Positions 30,088 through 42,620 of a DNA stretch of 64,000 nucleotides are shown here, piece after piece. The stretch comes from Macrobrachium rosenbergii. Lineage: Eukaryota > Arthropoda > Malacostraca > Decapoda > Palaemonidae. Position 1 is the first letter of the stretch. Every line of letters starts with the position of its first letter. The position numbers and the translations under genes were made by a program. The stretch spans positions 36,962,070-37,026,069 of the forward strand of contig NC_089749.1 of the NCBI RefSeq assembly GCF_040412425.1, given 5' to 3'. Under the pieces are notes generated by a model, which saw only the letters and a list, made by a program, of their open reading frames with translations, made no database searches and was not told the origin of the DNA.

Positions 30088-31250
30088 ATGTCTTTCAATC
30101 TTGATACATTTCTTTCTAATCCTAAAGAGGAGCTGCTGACATTACGTTTTGCCAAAAAATCTTCAGGAACTCCTATCTGTGGCCCAGAGATGTAAACTGC
30201 CGGTGTGGAGTCATCCTATGTCAAGGCTCGTCTCATCAATGACATACTAGAGTTCCTGGTGTCAAAGGGTTGTATAGTTGAAGACGATGAAGATGTGGAA
30301 GAAATAAGAGCCCTTACCGGAGCGATTGCTGCTGTGAAAACTGATTCTGACTTAGAGAAACTAAAACTTCAGCTGGAAATCGCTAAGCTGAGGCAAACAG
30401 AAATGGAAAGACAAAGAGAACTCCTACATATTGAAGAACAGAGGAAACGAACCGAAATCGAGCATGCGAAAAAGCTTGTTGAAATTGAGTTGGAAAGAGA
30501 AGCCAGATCTGCCAACATTCAACTTGAAGCCAAGAGAGGAGAAAGGGACTTGCCAGAAAAATTTGATCTTCTAAAAGCAAAGAAGTTACTTCCAGATTTC
30601 AATGAGAAGGATCCAGAGGTCTTCTTCCACACGTTTGAAGATACTGCCAATATCTTAAATTGGCCTAAGGACCATTGGGTAATGCTAGTAAGGAACAATC
30701 TAAAAGGTAAGGCAGCTTATGTTGCATCTCAAATGATAACTATCAAAGATTATGATGTCGTAAAGAAATCCATCCTAGATGCATATTCTATTACTGTAGA
30801 GGGCTACCGCCAGAATTTTAGAAATTCCAGCAAGAATCATTCTCAGACTTTTGTTGAATTTTGTGACCTCAAAGTGAGACAGTTTAGTAAGTGGTTGCAG
30901 AAGGCAGGAGTAAATGACTTTGACTCTCTTAAGAAACTGATGATAATGGAGGAATTTTTAAGAAAACTACCACTGAATATTACTACATTTATTCTTGATA
31001 AAGGTGAAACAGACTTGGTAAAGGCAGCTAGCCTGGCTGATGATTACTTTCTGATTCATAGATCTCATAAAAAACCTCAGGCTTTAAATCTATGTTTTCT
31101 CCTCCTAGGATATTTTCATCTACTTGTTCCTATTGCAAACAGGAAGGACATACGATTCCAACTTTGACAAGTGCCCAAATCCTCACTGCAGGAAATCAGA
31201 AGTTGTTAATGATAGCAAACAACCTATGAAACCAGACACTAAGAGAACCT
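30088..31250 (+). pseudogene. gag of element E
   Basis: The ATG at 30,088 opens MSFNLDTFL. A pair of compensating shifts around 30,165-30,200 leaves one stop, after which the frame stays open to 31,167. Residues of the long frame show a Glu/Lys/Arg/Gln coiled coil (30,350-30,540), then the capsid-like region (KLLPDFNEKDPEVFFHTFED, LNWPKDHWVMLVRNNLKGKA, LADDYFLIHRSHKK). A zinc-knuckle CSYCKQEGHT at about 31,125 continues in another frame as DKCPNPHCRK. The protein would form the particle shell and bind element RNA. Confidence 0.82.
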
Positions 31251-31259
31251 TCCATATGG

Positions 31260-31950
31260 CCACACCTGATATAGATCCTGAGCCGTTCAAAGCCTTCACC
31301 TGCAAAGGATCACTCAACGGCGTACCTGTGTCATGTCTACGCGATACTGGTTCCTCCCAGACTATCATAAGTGTACCTTCACAAGATTTGAACTTCAAAC
31401 AGGAATTCGTCACCATCACCGATCTGTCATCTAGTAAGACCCTGCCACTTGCTGAGGTAACTCTGCATTGTCCATATTATAAAGGTAAAGCTACTGTTGC
31501 CGTATCAAATGAACCATTGCCCTGTAATGATATTCAAATACTCATTGGTAATGATATTGCAGGTGATAAAGTTCTGCAATCTAATCTTATAGTGTCTGAT
31601 CCTGAAGTTATAATTGATAGTGAGAAAGTAGATTCAAGTGAAGTAACTGTAACTCAAATAGTAACTAGATCTAAGTCACAAAATAAACTACCTGAAACCT
31701 CTAATGTAAATAAAACCAGAATTGAAGAAGCATTAGATCTTGTAGATTTGTCTAAAGATAAGTTTGTTGACTTGCAAGTTAAAGATTCTAACTTGAAGTC
31801 TATTTGGAAGAAAACAGTTGATCCAAATGATAAACCTAAAACTCCCTATTATTATGTGGAAAAGAACTTCTCTTCCGTCACTATAGGTCACCAAAAGCAC
31901 CAGCAACAAACTCCTGGCACGACTGTTACCAATTGGTCATTCCTGCACCT
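31260..31950 (+). pseudogene. Protease and linker of element E
   Basis: In the frame 31,124-31,975 an aspartic protease site reads LRDTGSSQTII (Asp codon 31,343), with the later QILIGNDIAGDKVL block as the flap or C-terminal part of the fold. A polar linker (LQVKDSNLKSIWKKTVD) follows and leads to the integrase zinc domain without an intervening reverse transcriptase. The frame is open over this whole stretch, so the domain itself may be intact. Confidence 0.82.
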
Positions 31951-32995
31951 CTTCAGCCAGCACTGCTTGACTTAGCTCATTCCACGGAAGCTCATTTAGG
32001 TGTGAACAAGACATACAGTAGACTCTCTCAAGATTTTTCTGGCCTGGTATGAAGAATGATATTAAGAACTACATATCTGCATGTCATCAGTGTCAAGTAA
32101 CAGGTAGGCCAAACGAAAGGATTCCCCAGCACCAATACAGCCAGTTGCAGTTCCTAAATATCCATTTGAGAAGGTTATTATTGACTGTGTGGGACCTATG
32201 ACAAAAACACAGAAAGGAAATGAATATCTTCTGACAATACTTTGTCCAACAACCAGGTATCCAATTGCTGTTCCTTTAAAGAATATCAGTGCTAAAACCA
32301 TAATAGGGCAGTTGGTGAAAGTTTTACAACATTTGGTTTCCCAAGAGTGTTACAATGTGATAAAGGTACTAACTTTACTGGTAATTTATTTAAGCAGACC
32401 ATGGCAGAGTTCAATATACACAAGGTACATTCCTCAGCATATCATCCTCAAACCAATGGCGCCCTTGAAAGGGTCCACCAGACTATAAAAACTTGTTAAG
32501 AAAGTATATGAGTGAAACATCTCTACATTGGGATGAAGATCTTGACTTGCTAATGTATATTCTCCGAGTGTGCCCCATGATACCACTGGCAATTTCACCT
32601 TTTGAGTTGTTTGGCCGTAAACGCCACGAACAACATTAAGCATGGTAAAGGAGAACATAATGCACAGAAGGGCTGAAGAAACCACTAATATTCTCTCATA
32701 TTTGAAGGACCTTAAAGCAAAAATGATAACAATGTATGAATTTGCTCATCTTAATCTTATATCTTCACAGGAAAAGATGTCTCATCTTTATGACAGAAAG
32801 GCAAAAGTACGAGAATTTAAACCAGATGACCTAGTGTTGGTTTATTACCCTATTGCAGGAGCTCCACTCAAAGAGAAATACATAGGACCTTATAAGATTT
32901 TAAAGCAGGACTACAAAGGTAAATTACATCATTGCCACACCTGACAGAAAACGATCTACTCAGTTAGTCCATGTCAATCTACTGAAACCCATGTA
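31880..32995 (+). pseudogene. Integrase of element E, upstream of reverse transcriptase
   Basis: Pieces in changing frames give the HHCC zinc domain (LDLAHSTEAHLGVNKTY ... CHQCQVTG, 31,965-32,100), the first catalytic Asp (VIIDCVGPM, about 32,177), the second (QCDKGTNFTG, about 32,355) and the Glu block (HSSAYHPQTNGALERVHQ, about 32,430). The C-terminal part (FKPDDLVLVYYP, YIGPYKILKQ) runs to about 32,940. All three catalytic acidic residues are present, but at least three shifts break the frame. The position before reverse transcriptase is the key oddity. Confidence 0.85.
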
Positions 32996-33172
32996 GCTGC
33001 AACCAAAGTAGTAAGTCATCTCATAAATACTGATCAGAACTCTGTAAGCATCAAACCTTCCTCTTGCTCATCTGATTTTGACAGCACACATAATTCATGT
33101 TCTGAAATTGATGTACTTGTTTCCTGGAAGGACTGTACCAATGGTCAGATCCTGAAATCTTTACCATCTTAC

Positions 33173-33945
33173 TTGTCTCATTTGGATTATCCCCAACAGC
33201 AAGCACTTTCGCAGGTAATCACCAAGTACATGGACATCTGCACAGAAGAGCCAAAGAACTGCACATTACTGCAACACGACATTATACTGGAACCAGGTAT
33301 CTCTCCAATTAGACAACCATATTATCGTGCCATTGGGACCAAGCTAGAGTGCTTACGTCGGGAGGTACAGTATTTGCTGGATAATGGTTTAGCTGAACCT
33401 AGTAAATCTCCATGGGCATCTCCATGTCTTCTAGTTCCTAAAGCCAACGGACAACTTAGACTTTGCACAGATTATAGGAAGTTGAACAAAGCTACAGTTA
33501 AAGACTCTTATCCACTTCCCGAATTAACGATATTTTGGATAGTATTGGCAATTCTATAATTCTAACACAAAATTGATTTGCTCAAAGGTTATTATCAAAT
33601 TCCACTAACTGATTCTGCAAAAGAAATTTCGGCATTCATAACCCCATTTGGCCTCTTTTCTTACACTGTAATGCCCTTTGGCCTTTGTAATGCTCCTGCA
33701 ACTTTCCAGAGAGTGATGGCTGAAGTCATCCGAGGCATGAAAAATGTATTTGTCTATTTAGATGATTTGATTGTGGCTAGTACTACCTGGGAAGAACATC
33801 TACAAACGCTAGAAGAGCTATTCAAGCGTCTGCAAAACATCCAGGCTGACCATCAATTTGGCCAAAAGCTCATTCGGGAAGGCCAAAGTGGTATATTTGC
33901 GGCATTGTGTGGGAAGTGGTCAGGTCTCTCCCAAGGAGGCTAACA
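33173..33945 (+). pseudogene. Reverse transcriptase of element E
   Basis: The frame 33,173-33,559 gives the fingers (PIRQPYYRAI, SPWASPCLLVPKANGQLRLC, DYRKLNKATV). After a shift near 33,530-33,580, the frame to 33,943 gives LLKGYYQIPL, TPFGLFSYTVMPFGLCNAPA and the catalytic box VYLDDLIVA (codons 33,755-33,766, intact YLDD). It would copy the element RNA in cytoplasmic particles. Confidence 0.9.
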
Positions 33946-34640
33946 TTGAAAGTGTTAAGAAATTTCCAGTTCCATCAAATAAAAGCAGCTTAAAACTTTC
34001 TTAGAATGGTCTCCTACTATTCTAGATTTTTGAAAAACTTTTCAGTAATTACAGCTCCATTATATAATTTAACTTCAACAAAGGTTTCTTTCAATTGGAC
34101 AAAGGAGCATGAACATATTTTCAACAGCTAAAACTTATGCTAATATCAATCCCATTTTAAAGGCACCAGATTTTGACAAGGAATTCTACGTGCAAGTCGA
34201 CGCCAGCAATACCGGTTATGGAGCTGTATTGATGCAGTCATACTCCAACTATGCTCAAGATACTCCTCCACCTCTACACCATCTCCTTCCGGTCGCTTAT
34301 CACTCAGGATTTTTCAAAGGTGTCCAGACCCATTGGGCAACTGTGGAGAAAGAGCTGTTTGCTATCATCTCTGCTCTAATGCACTTCCAACCATACTTGA
34401 AGGCCATAAACGTGTCATTGTATACACTGACCATAAACCGCTACTATTCCTGGATAGAGCACGTCTGAAGAACCACAAACTTCTCCGTTGGTCGTACCTG
34501 TTATCTCAATTCAACCTACATCTTCAATCCATTGGAGGAAGCCATAATCTCATCGCAGACTCCCTATCTCGTCTACCTCCAACTACCGAGACATGTTATG
34601 ACGGCACCAGCAAGCAGTGGGCCTCTCTTAGGCAGGGGAA
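33946..34640 (+). pseudogene. RNase H of element E
   Basis: The frame from 34,109 reads YVQVDASNTGYGAVLMQ and HWATVEKELFAIISAL. It then shifts, and the next frame reads VYTDHKPLLFLDRARLKNHK and ends HNLIADSLSRLP, the complete set of Ty3-type RNase H blocks. The stretch before it (33,946-34,100) is the connection region with shifts. A purine tract and the 3' LTR follow about 40 bp after the last block. Confidence 0.87.
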
Positions 34641-34641
34641 C

Positions 34642-35301
34642 TGTGACATGCCGTCACCTAACTTTGTATATATATTATAAAATACATTCATTAATGTAAT
34701 CTATATAATACTGTAATATTTTTAGTGCGCCATCTACTTTGTTTCGTATTCTGCTCTTGGCGCTCCTTGTTTTTCTCTGAGTGCGCCATCTACTTTGTTT
34801 CGTATTCCGCTCTTGGCGCTCCTTGGTTTTTCTCCGTAATGTTTACCTCTTGTTGTATTTGACTTGTTTTTGGAGGAGTATATTTTCTAAACGACAAGCA
34901 GAACAGTTGTCATCTGATTTCTTACTGATTTATATCGTATTTTACTTGTGTACTAAAAGTGAAGTTATTTATTTTGCATTATTAATGTGATATGTGAATG
35001 GCAAGTTATTGATTTGTTTCTTTTTCATAAGTTAATTAATTTTGTTTGTACTATCATACGTTGTTTAAATTGTTAAAAACTTAAAATTATATTGTTTAAA
35101 GTGACTTCTCGAGTTTTGTTGGTCTTTATGAACAATAGAGCAAGGTGTTGTGATTATAGAATAAGCGAAGTGAAGTGCTGAAACCATAATTTTGTTAGTG
35201 GCAATTTTTTTAATTTGTCCTTTAATGAGAAAATGAAATAACAAAAACCCTAAATAACATCCTGCTCCACGCCACTTGGAAGCATTGTTTCTCAAAGAGG
35301 T

Positions 35302-35305
<4 letters not shown>
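34642..35305 (+). repeat. 3' LTR of element E
   Basis: 664 bp, near-identical to the 5' LTR apart from one fewer internal unit and small indels. It begins right after AGGCAGGGGAAC and ends GGTAACA against the (AT)n tract. Confidence 0.95.

Positions 35306-35391
<86 letters not shown>
35306..35391. repeat. (AT)n microsatellite, right of element E
   Basis: About 86 bp of AT, the other half of the array interrupted by E. Confidence 0.97.
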
Positions 35392-35397
<6 letters not shown>

Positions 35398-36531
35398 ATA
35401 TGTTATACATGTATGTATGAATGTGTATTTATGTATATAGATATATAGTGGACATAGAAACTCTGTAGACACAATATGGGTGTCATTAGCTACGTTTCCA
35501 AACTTCCTGACTTATAATATGACTACAGTTAATCTGCATTCCTCAGTTTGGGTTCTTTAATTTGGTCATAAAATCCTAATTATTCCTCCCCGGGCTGTCC
35601 AGAAGAAAGAGGCCGTTCCGGGACAATGCCGAGTTGATTTACAAATCTGCCATCTCTTGAGGAGTCAATAATAATATATATTTTTTTATTTCGGATTGTA
35701 TAATTTATTTTCATTAGTAGTGAGTCTGGCCTAGATATTGGGCATTAGTATAATTTATTTAGGTGATTAGAAACTAGATCATCCTCACCCTACCTTTTGA
35801 TCAAAGCAGTTTAATGTATGACTTCAGTTCTTCAGATTTCAGTTCATTTTACATCTTCACGGTTAGATGCGCAGAACAATTGTCAAACTGTTTTCCGTTT
35901 CAAACCTAGCAAGGAAGCCCAGTGTGTTTACGTATCTTGCCATATCTGACGCGATATCCAAACGTAGGTCAAGGTTCTATTGAATCAAATCTGGGAAAAA
36001 ATGGCAACGTCTAAAACGTACTAAATGTTCGTGGTCATTTTGGTTTGAACATATGATATTGATAAATGGCGAATACAGAAATGTGTAAAGTAGCGACGTC
36101 AAGGTGGTATTGACTGAAATGATCGGCTGTTTTTACGGCTCTATTCAGTAAGAGTTACCTCCCACCTTCCTTGGCGAATTTGATGGGGTTGATATTAGGG
36201 CCTGGAATTATAGCAAGTCCTTTTGAAAGATTCCGGTTCCTTCTTTCATTGATGATGGTCACTTTGGAATTCCCTTGTCGACGGTCAAAAGTCATGGAAA
36301 AGTAAAATTCGTTTAACATTGCCTGTTGGAAAAGGGAGATCTAAAAGGAAAAAAATGCCATTGTCCATGAAACAAGAAATGGAATCGGTCAAAAGGACTG
36401 GGGATAATCCGAGGCACCACTCTCAAACTAATGTTCAGTGGTTCCACCCACCAAACTCGATGCAGGTGGAAGGAAGGAAAGGACATATGAAAACAACTAA
36501 TCATTACCTTCCAAGGATACCTGAATATGCC

Positions 36532-36612
<81 letters not shown>

Positions 36613-36825
36613 TATATATATAATATAACCTGTAAATGATCGCGCCGAGCATATTATCGGACAGGAAATATAATTATATAGTGCCATCTGTAGATGTAGC
36701 TTTATTTGCAACTGTACGCGTTTAAGTAAATTTGTTACATAATCAAGGCTAAAAAAGAAAATTTACATTATTAAAATACATGGAAAATAACTAACAGACT
36801 TCAATGCAAAACAACATACTATATA
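35392..36825. other. Unassigned sequence with an (AT)n array
   Basis: Holds an (AT)n array at about 36,536-36,620. A short basic reading at 36,319-36,530 recalls a transposase DNA-binding region, but too weakly to call. Confidence 0.4.
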
Positions 36826-38929
36826 AATATATATATAAAACAAGACAGTTCATAAAATTATAATTATGCTGATACTCAGAGAGTTGAAGAATTGTGGCAC
36901 TAAATATATATAAAATTTCCCGCTATTCAAGAGAACATCCAGCAAAGCAAACTGGCTCATATAATACAGGATGAACAAAAATATCAACACTTCATACAGG
37001 AACTAGCTGTTTTATGTTCAGACCTCTATAACCTATCTTCCAAAATTAGCAGTTACGAGGAATATCTTTTAGGGACCCTAAACAGAGGAAAGTCATGAGA
37101 CAGTTATTTGAATAATCAATATTAAAACATATATTTGAATGATTTCTGATATTAGAAAATTCTGGATTGGACAATCTGAACCATTACAGTGATGTAAATA
37201 CAGCTTTATGTGAATCTGTCTCCCTGGCAGGTTTAGTCGATCCATTTAAGTCCCAAAACATCAAGAATGTCAATCTATATTATATATATATATTATATAA
37301 TACGACTGACGATTGCATTATAGATTCTATTTTGAAATTTAAAAAGGACCCTATTAATATATATATGGATTTTTGGTATTAAAATGACTTGGAACATGTT
37401 AAAATGTTTTATTCTTGATGGTGCATCATCAGATTACTTCTAAATTTATCGTCATAGAGCCATGGGATAGCTGGTAGAGTTTCTTCCGTGGTAAAGGCCT
37501 GCTTATAACATGGAGATATAGTCCATATCTTATTTAACCAATTCTTGCTTCAACGATTAAAGAGAAACATGAGATGGAAACCAATTATCAGTAAAATATT
37601 TGACCAAGAAAATTATTTCTTTATATATAAAAAACACTTAAGAGGTTAGAATAAGCCCTGCTTTATGATGACAGAATGTGTCAAAAAATTCTGTATTTAG
37701 TTTAAAATAGTATAAATCACACGGAGGAATAATGTTTGAACCCAGAATGATGAAAAATAGTCTTTTTCTAGAAATATATATAAGTGTTATGAAACTGTCA
37801 TTATGTCTTCCATGTATCTAGCCACCAAAACATCCAATAATATATATATATTGATTATATATGTAATATCCTTTTGGTAATACAAATATAATATTCGGAT
37901 ATATTTTAGATTTTATCTGCTATGTCGTAGGTTCCTTGATGTCATATGGCTGAAGAGCTGGATTTGATGGTCTAACAGATGCATCGACAAACCGTTTATA
38001 TACAATAATGATAATTTTTATATAATATCTTCCGATAATAATAACATTAAGCTCTTCCAGGGTGTTATAAAATGTTGAATGCCATCAACATCTATATAAT
38101 ACCCTATATCAGATGAGGTCCATATATCTGTTTGTATATCTGCATATATATAATGGATACTCAATAATAACATCAGCATGAATGCCGGTATATATAAAAT
38201 TTCTGAAGGTAACCAACTGTACTGTAGGGAAAGCAACATCTATAAAAAATGTGATAAACTTAACTGTGCTTATATTATATCCTTGTGAAAAGACAGCTTC
38301 ACTGCATATCAATATTAAACTGTTGCCAGGATATATAGAAGGGCAGATTATATATATATTTGTGGCTATATATTGTGATTTTGGCTGGTTGGCTACTACT
38401 ATGGATATTATATAAATGGTATATATATAGTTGATTTCAACCCAAATGGTTTATATATATATATTATATATATTCTGCAGAGTGCCTCTCCACAATACAA
38501 CAGTATGTCCGATAATATATCAGCTATACTCAGATAGTTTTGGGACTGAAGATGAGGAGCTATAAGACTTGGAGTGACAACAGCGATATATTGATGATGA
38601 GTAAAATGAACATCTATATTTTTTTTCTGCCTGTGGATTTTATATAGTTACTTTTAAAGCATCGGACAGCATGGTATGTCTCATATTCAGATATTTATAT
38701 TATATTTTGAAGCATAAATATCAGCAAGTAATTTTACCCTTTAATTAAATGGGCATTTACTTCAGATAAATATATTTTTCTAAGATTATATTATTATGAT
38801 ATGTCGTTTGTAATGCATATATTATTATGAAATAATTATTAGAAATTAAACTGAGTTCATGAGGAATATTTTTCCATCAATTTCAGCTTTATATATAAAT
38901 TAGAAAAATATTGTATATTGAACCTCTGA

Positions 38930-39240
38930 TGAATTTAGATAGTTATTGGCTTATAAAGCCAGAGATAAATTTGTTGGCATTGGTCATTCTGAGTTCATAA
39001 GGCCCGATATAAGGTTTTATATTATATAATTGTTTATAAATCTGAATAAAATGATGTTTGAACCTTATGGTCGATTTAGGAGTTGCCAGTTGGAAATACC
39101 AGAGAGAAATTTGCTGGCAATGGTCATTCTTTCCATATCATCCCATAGAAGGTTTTATAAAGTTTTATACATATGTTCCTTGTTTTTATAAAGCCAGTCT
39201 TGACATTGCTGGCATTGCTCATTCTGTTGTTAGGGACTGC
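38930..39240 (+). repeat. Degenerate direct repeat in the inverted-repeat spacer
   Basis: The motif GCCAGAGATAAATTTGTTGGCATTG recurs in altered form at about 38,961, 39,101 and 39,192, each time followed by TCATTCT. Each of the first two copies continues to AAGGTTTTATA. The spacing is uneven, so it is an old partial triplication. Confidence 0.6.
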
Positions 39241-39489
39241 TTTGAAGGTTTAGGAAAAGTTTCAATGTTTTTCATGTACAAACAGATAGATGGGATGGCA
39301 AGGGATCATTTGATGCAAAAGCCAGAGTCCTTCCAACATTTTCATTTTCCTGGAGATGTTGGGCGCATGTTGGAAAATACCCCTATCTAGGGGGTTTTAA
39401 CCTCTTGTATATAAACGGTTTGTCGATGGGCTCCTTCGTTCTTTTCAAATCAGCTTTTCATGCTGATCAGTTCCTCTCGTACATTAACC

Positions 39490-40000
39490 AAACTACATCC
39501 GAATATTAAGAATTATCTTAGAAAGAGAGGACAATAATCAAAACCATTCTTGGATGTTTTGGTGTTCCGACATAATGACAGTTTTAACACTTCCGTTTTT
39601 AGAAAAGACTTTTACTGGTCTGGGTTACCTCCTTTTATAGCGCTTGTTTTTATTATTTTAAACTAATTTCAACGAGTTTTGAAAGTCTCCTCCACCTTTC
39701 ATTGATGATATACTCTAATTCCTTCTTGGGACTCAAATCATAAGGAAATAAAATTTTCTTGCCTGTACAAATATTTTACTAAAATTGTTTCCATCTCAAA
39801 GTTTTGGAATTAAACACTGCAAATCCGAATTTCTTAAACTAATGAAACTATCTCACTCGGCTGGAAGGAAGTAAAGTAGATAAGAAACTCTAACTGATCA
39901 TACGTCCTAGACGATAAATATAGTTTTGGTAATCTATATAGTCTGCAATAGAAAAACATTTTAACATGTTATAAGTCATTTTAATACAAAAAATCCACTT
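39490..40000 (+). pseudogene. Penelope-like reverse transcriptase fragment
   Basis: A + strand reading at about 39,540-39,640 gives PFLDVLVFRHNDSFNTSVFR, matching the PFLDVLV...F.TSVYRK block at the C-terminal side of Penelope-like reverse transcriptases; the 58-62 kb element has the equivalent LPFLDVLIRRN. Upstream, LHPNIKNYLRKRG fits the residues expected before it. Stops and shifts follow. Only this block is recognisable, so the rest of the element is missing or unrecognisable. Confidence 0.6.
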
Positions 40001-40510
40001 ACAATAGGTCCCTTTTAAATTTAAGGATAGAATCTATATATAATAATGCAATCGTCATCGTATGATTGGATTAATATACAGTTTGCCCCAGATGTAATTT
40101 GGGGACTTAGAAAACGACTAAACGATTGCTGAGAATGGTCAGAGCAGATTCACATAAAGGTGTTAGTCACCGTATTGGTTAAACAGATTGTCCAAATCCA
40201 AGATCTTTCTAATATCAGAAATCATTCAAATATATATAATTCAAGTATTGATTATTGTAACCTGACTATCTATAAATTTTGGGCCAAACAAGTCATCCAC
40301 ACGAACTGCTAATTTTGGAATCGTTATTCATAAAACAGCTAGTTCCTAAGAGAATGAACTCACACACCACCTCTGTTCAGTTGTATCTGGCTGAAAGAGC
40401 CAGTTTTTCTTTGCTGCTTTCCTTTTCCCTTTTAGTCATTCAGTCTTCAACCTCTGAGTCTAGCAGGTGCTTTTTATGAACTGTCTTGTTTTAGTATATA
40501 TTTATATAGC

Positions 40511-41463
40511 ATGTTGAGACCTCTCTTGATAGTCGTTAGTTTTATTCCATGTATTTTAATTTGTAACAGTCTTTTCTTTTTAGCCTTGATGATGTAACAA
40601 AGTGTTTACGAAAGACTAATGACGGCAAATAAATACCATTACAATGACTGACTATCTCCATTGTCAACTCTGTCAACCACTGAATTCTATATATATATAT
40701 ATATGGTGTATACTCATATTATATGAAAGTATAGATGGCAGAGTCTGATATTATATATATATATATATAATATATTATATACATATATATATACATATAT
40801 ACATAATATACCCATATATTGTGCCAGAACACAGTATCTTGGTTTTTGAGCAATTCCATACAGTTTACTTTTATTCAATATTTTTCATTTAGAAAATTAC
40901 ATGCACCGTGAATGATGGTACAGTCAACACCAAATGCAAGATCTTTGGAAACAGCCAGAAAGGTTATGTACATTATATGCTGCCTGTCAAATAAAAATCT
41001 GATGATTATTGGAACAAACATATAATTCGAATGACCAATTGACGAACTGCCAACCATTGATTTATAAAAATTCTAGAACGTCAAAACGAAAGTTTCATAT
41101 ACAACAAATAAACTTCCACCAGAATCCATATACATGAAATAATGCACGTGTGTCGGTTCTACGAGAATGTTATTTTCCAAATGTCGCCACGCTGATAATC
41201 CTATAGACAAGGGATAAATTGCTGTTATTATCATGGCTGGAAAGAGCAGACGTATAAATACGTGACAGTGGTGAAAAACAGGAGGAGATACCGTTAATAG
41301 TCTGGACGAATGGGTTAAAAACCCGTATGGAATAAGATACAGAAACTGATAAAAAATAGCAAACTTAGCCCCCAGTTCCTTTCAAAAATGAGAAGGGTGG
41401 GAGAGTAACAGCATGTTGGGTTTTACAATTTGCTCACAGTCTTTCTTCATAGCGTAAATTTTT
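40511..41463. other. Unassigned sequence with short TA-rich runs
   Basis: Contains broken TA runs at 40,690-40,815. The remainder shows no coding signal until the element B protease. Confidence 0.4.
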
Positions 41464-41760
41464 GACATGGGCACTCTTGGTTCGGTGTTCCCAACTGGAA
41501 GGACTAAAGACAGCTGACTCCATGACCTCCTGGTCGCCATGAACGGAACTCCCCATCCTATGGAACAACAACCTGCACGATCTCCATCTTGGGCTGCAGG
41601 TATCACTGGCCTTTCATCATTGCAGAGGTCAAGTTCCCCTTCCTGTTGCCGATTTCACAAGACACCACGGACTCCTGGTTGGCGTCGGCAGGCAATGCCT
41701 CCTTGACACCGGAACCTGCCACTCCTGACCACTCTCCACCGGACTGGGGATGCCCGCCAT
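41464..41760 (+). pseudogene. Protease of element B
   Basis: The reading at 41,464 is DMGTLGSVFPT, aligning with the D-T-G-A-x-x-S-V-F active site seen in related elements, with Thr replaced by Met. Later blocks (MNGTPH, FIIAEVKFPFL, CLLDTGTCHS) follow the order seen in element D's protease (MAANGSPIL, FIVADVRTPLL, HLLDTESCQS). Frames change at least twice. No gag lies upstream. Confidence 0.6.
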
Positions 41761-42620
41761 CTGCTTCACAGCCTCGAACAATTACACCACCCTCCTCCAG
41801 GAGTTCCCGGAGGTTTTTAAACCAGTTGCTGTGGTCCGGTGCCAAGTATGGCATCTACCACCACATCACTACAACAGGCCCCCCAACTCATGCCAAGTTC
41901 CAACGCCTTCCCCTCCAAAAACTATAAGACACTAAATGAGCCTTCACCGAAATGGAACAGATGGGCGTCTGTACCAAAGCATCAAGCCCGTGGGGGTCTC
42001 CCCTCCATATGGTAAAGAAGTCGTATGGTTCCTTGAGGCCCTGTGGAGACTACTGTCGCCTGAACTTAGTCACCACGCCAGACCACTACCCACTGCAAGA
42101 CCTGACAAGCGCCCTTCATGGGGCCAAGGTCTTCACGAAGATGGACTTGTTAAAATCATTCTTTCAGGTTCCTGTGCATCCTGATGACGTCCCGAAGACA
42201 GCCATCATTACACCGTTTGGGGAGTACACCTTCTCCTACTCCACCTTCGGCCTCAGGAACGCAGGGGCCACATTCCAGCACCTGATGGACACCTTCCTGG
42301 GGGACCTGCCCTTCTGCGTCTGTTACGTAGACGACATCCTTATCTTCTCCAGGTCCCCAGAGGAACACCTTCGCCATGTCTCCACCTTCCTGAAGCGCCT
42401 GCAGGAGAACAGATTAGTCATCAGGTTCGATAAATGCACATTCGGGGTGGAAAAAATAGACTTCCTCGGACACGAGATCTCCCCAGCAGGAGTACGCCCC
42501 ATGGCCTCCAAGGTGAAAGCAATAAAAAAGTTCCTGATGCCGCAGAAAATCAAGGCCCTTCAAGAGTTCCTCGCATGGTAAACTACTATCGCCGATTCAT
42601 CCCAGGTATCACCTGCATCA
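41761..42620 (+). pseudogene. Reverse transcriptase of element B
   Basis: The frame 41,952-42,581 is the best-preserved piece of B: WGSPLHMVKKSYGSLRPCGD, YPLQDLTSALHGAKVFTKMD, LLKSFFQVPVHPDD, TPFGEYTFSYSTFGLRNAGA, the catalytic box CYVDDILIF (codons 42,324-42,335) and FLGHEISPAGVRPM. These closely parallel element D. Linker sequence LLQEFPEVFKP precedes it in another frame. A shift at about 42,575 passes to MVNYYRRFIPGIT. Confidence 0.9.

Larger units (their letters stand above)
36826..40510. repeat. Long inverted repeat built from a Penelope-like fragment
   Basis: 36,826-38,130 is an imperfect reverse complement of 39,285-40,510. Paired blocks include ACAAGACAGTTCATAAA with TTTATGAACTGTCTTGT (40,474-40,490), GGAACTAGCTGTTTTATG with CATAAAACAGCTAGTTCC, TTGAATGATTTCTGATATTA with its complement near 40,220, and ATCGACAAACCGTTTATAT with its complement near 39,415. 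The left arm carries many short TA insertions and is the more decayed. The spacer (38,131-39,284) is unrelated to the arms. Confidence 0.8.

Noticed and set aside
36319..36530. Basic reading resembling a CENP-B or Tigger-type helix-turn-helix start
   Set aside because: Too short, lacks the rest of the transposase and runs into a microsatellite; similarity is only impressionistic.
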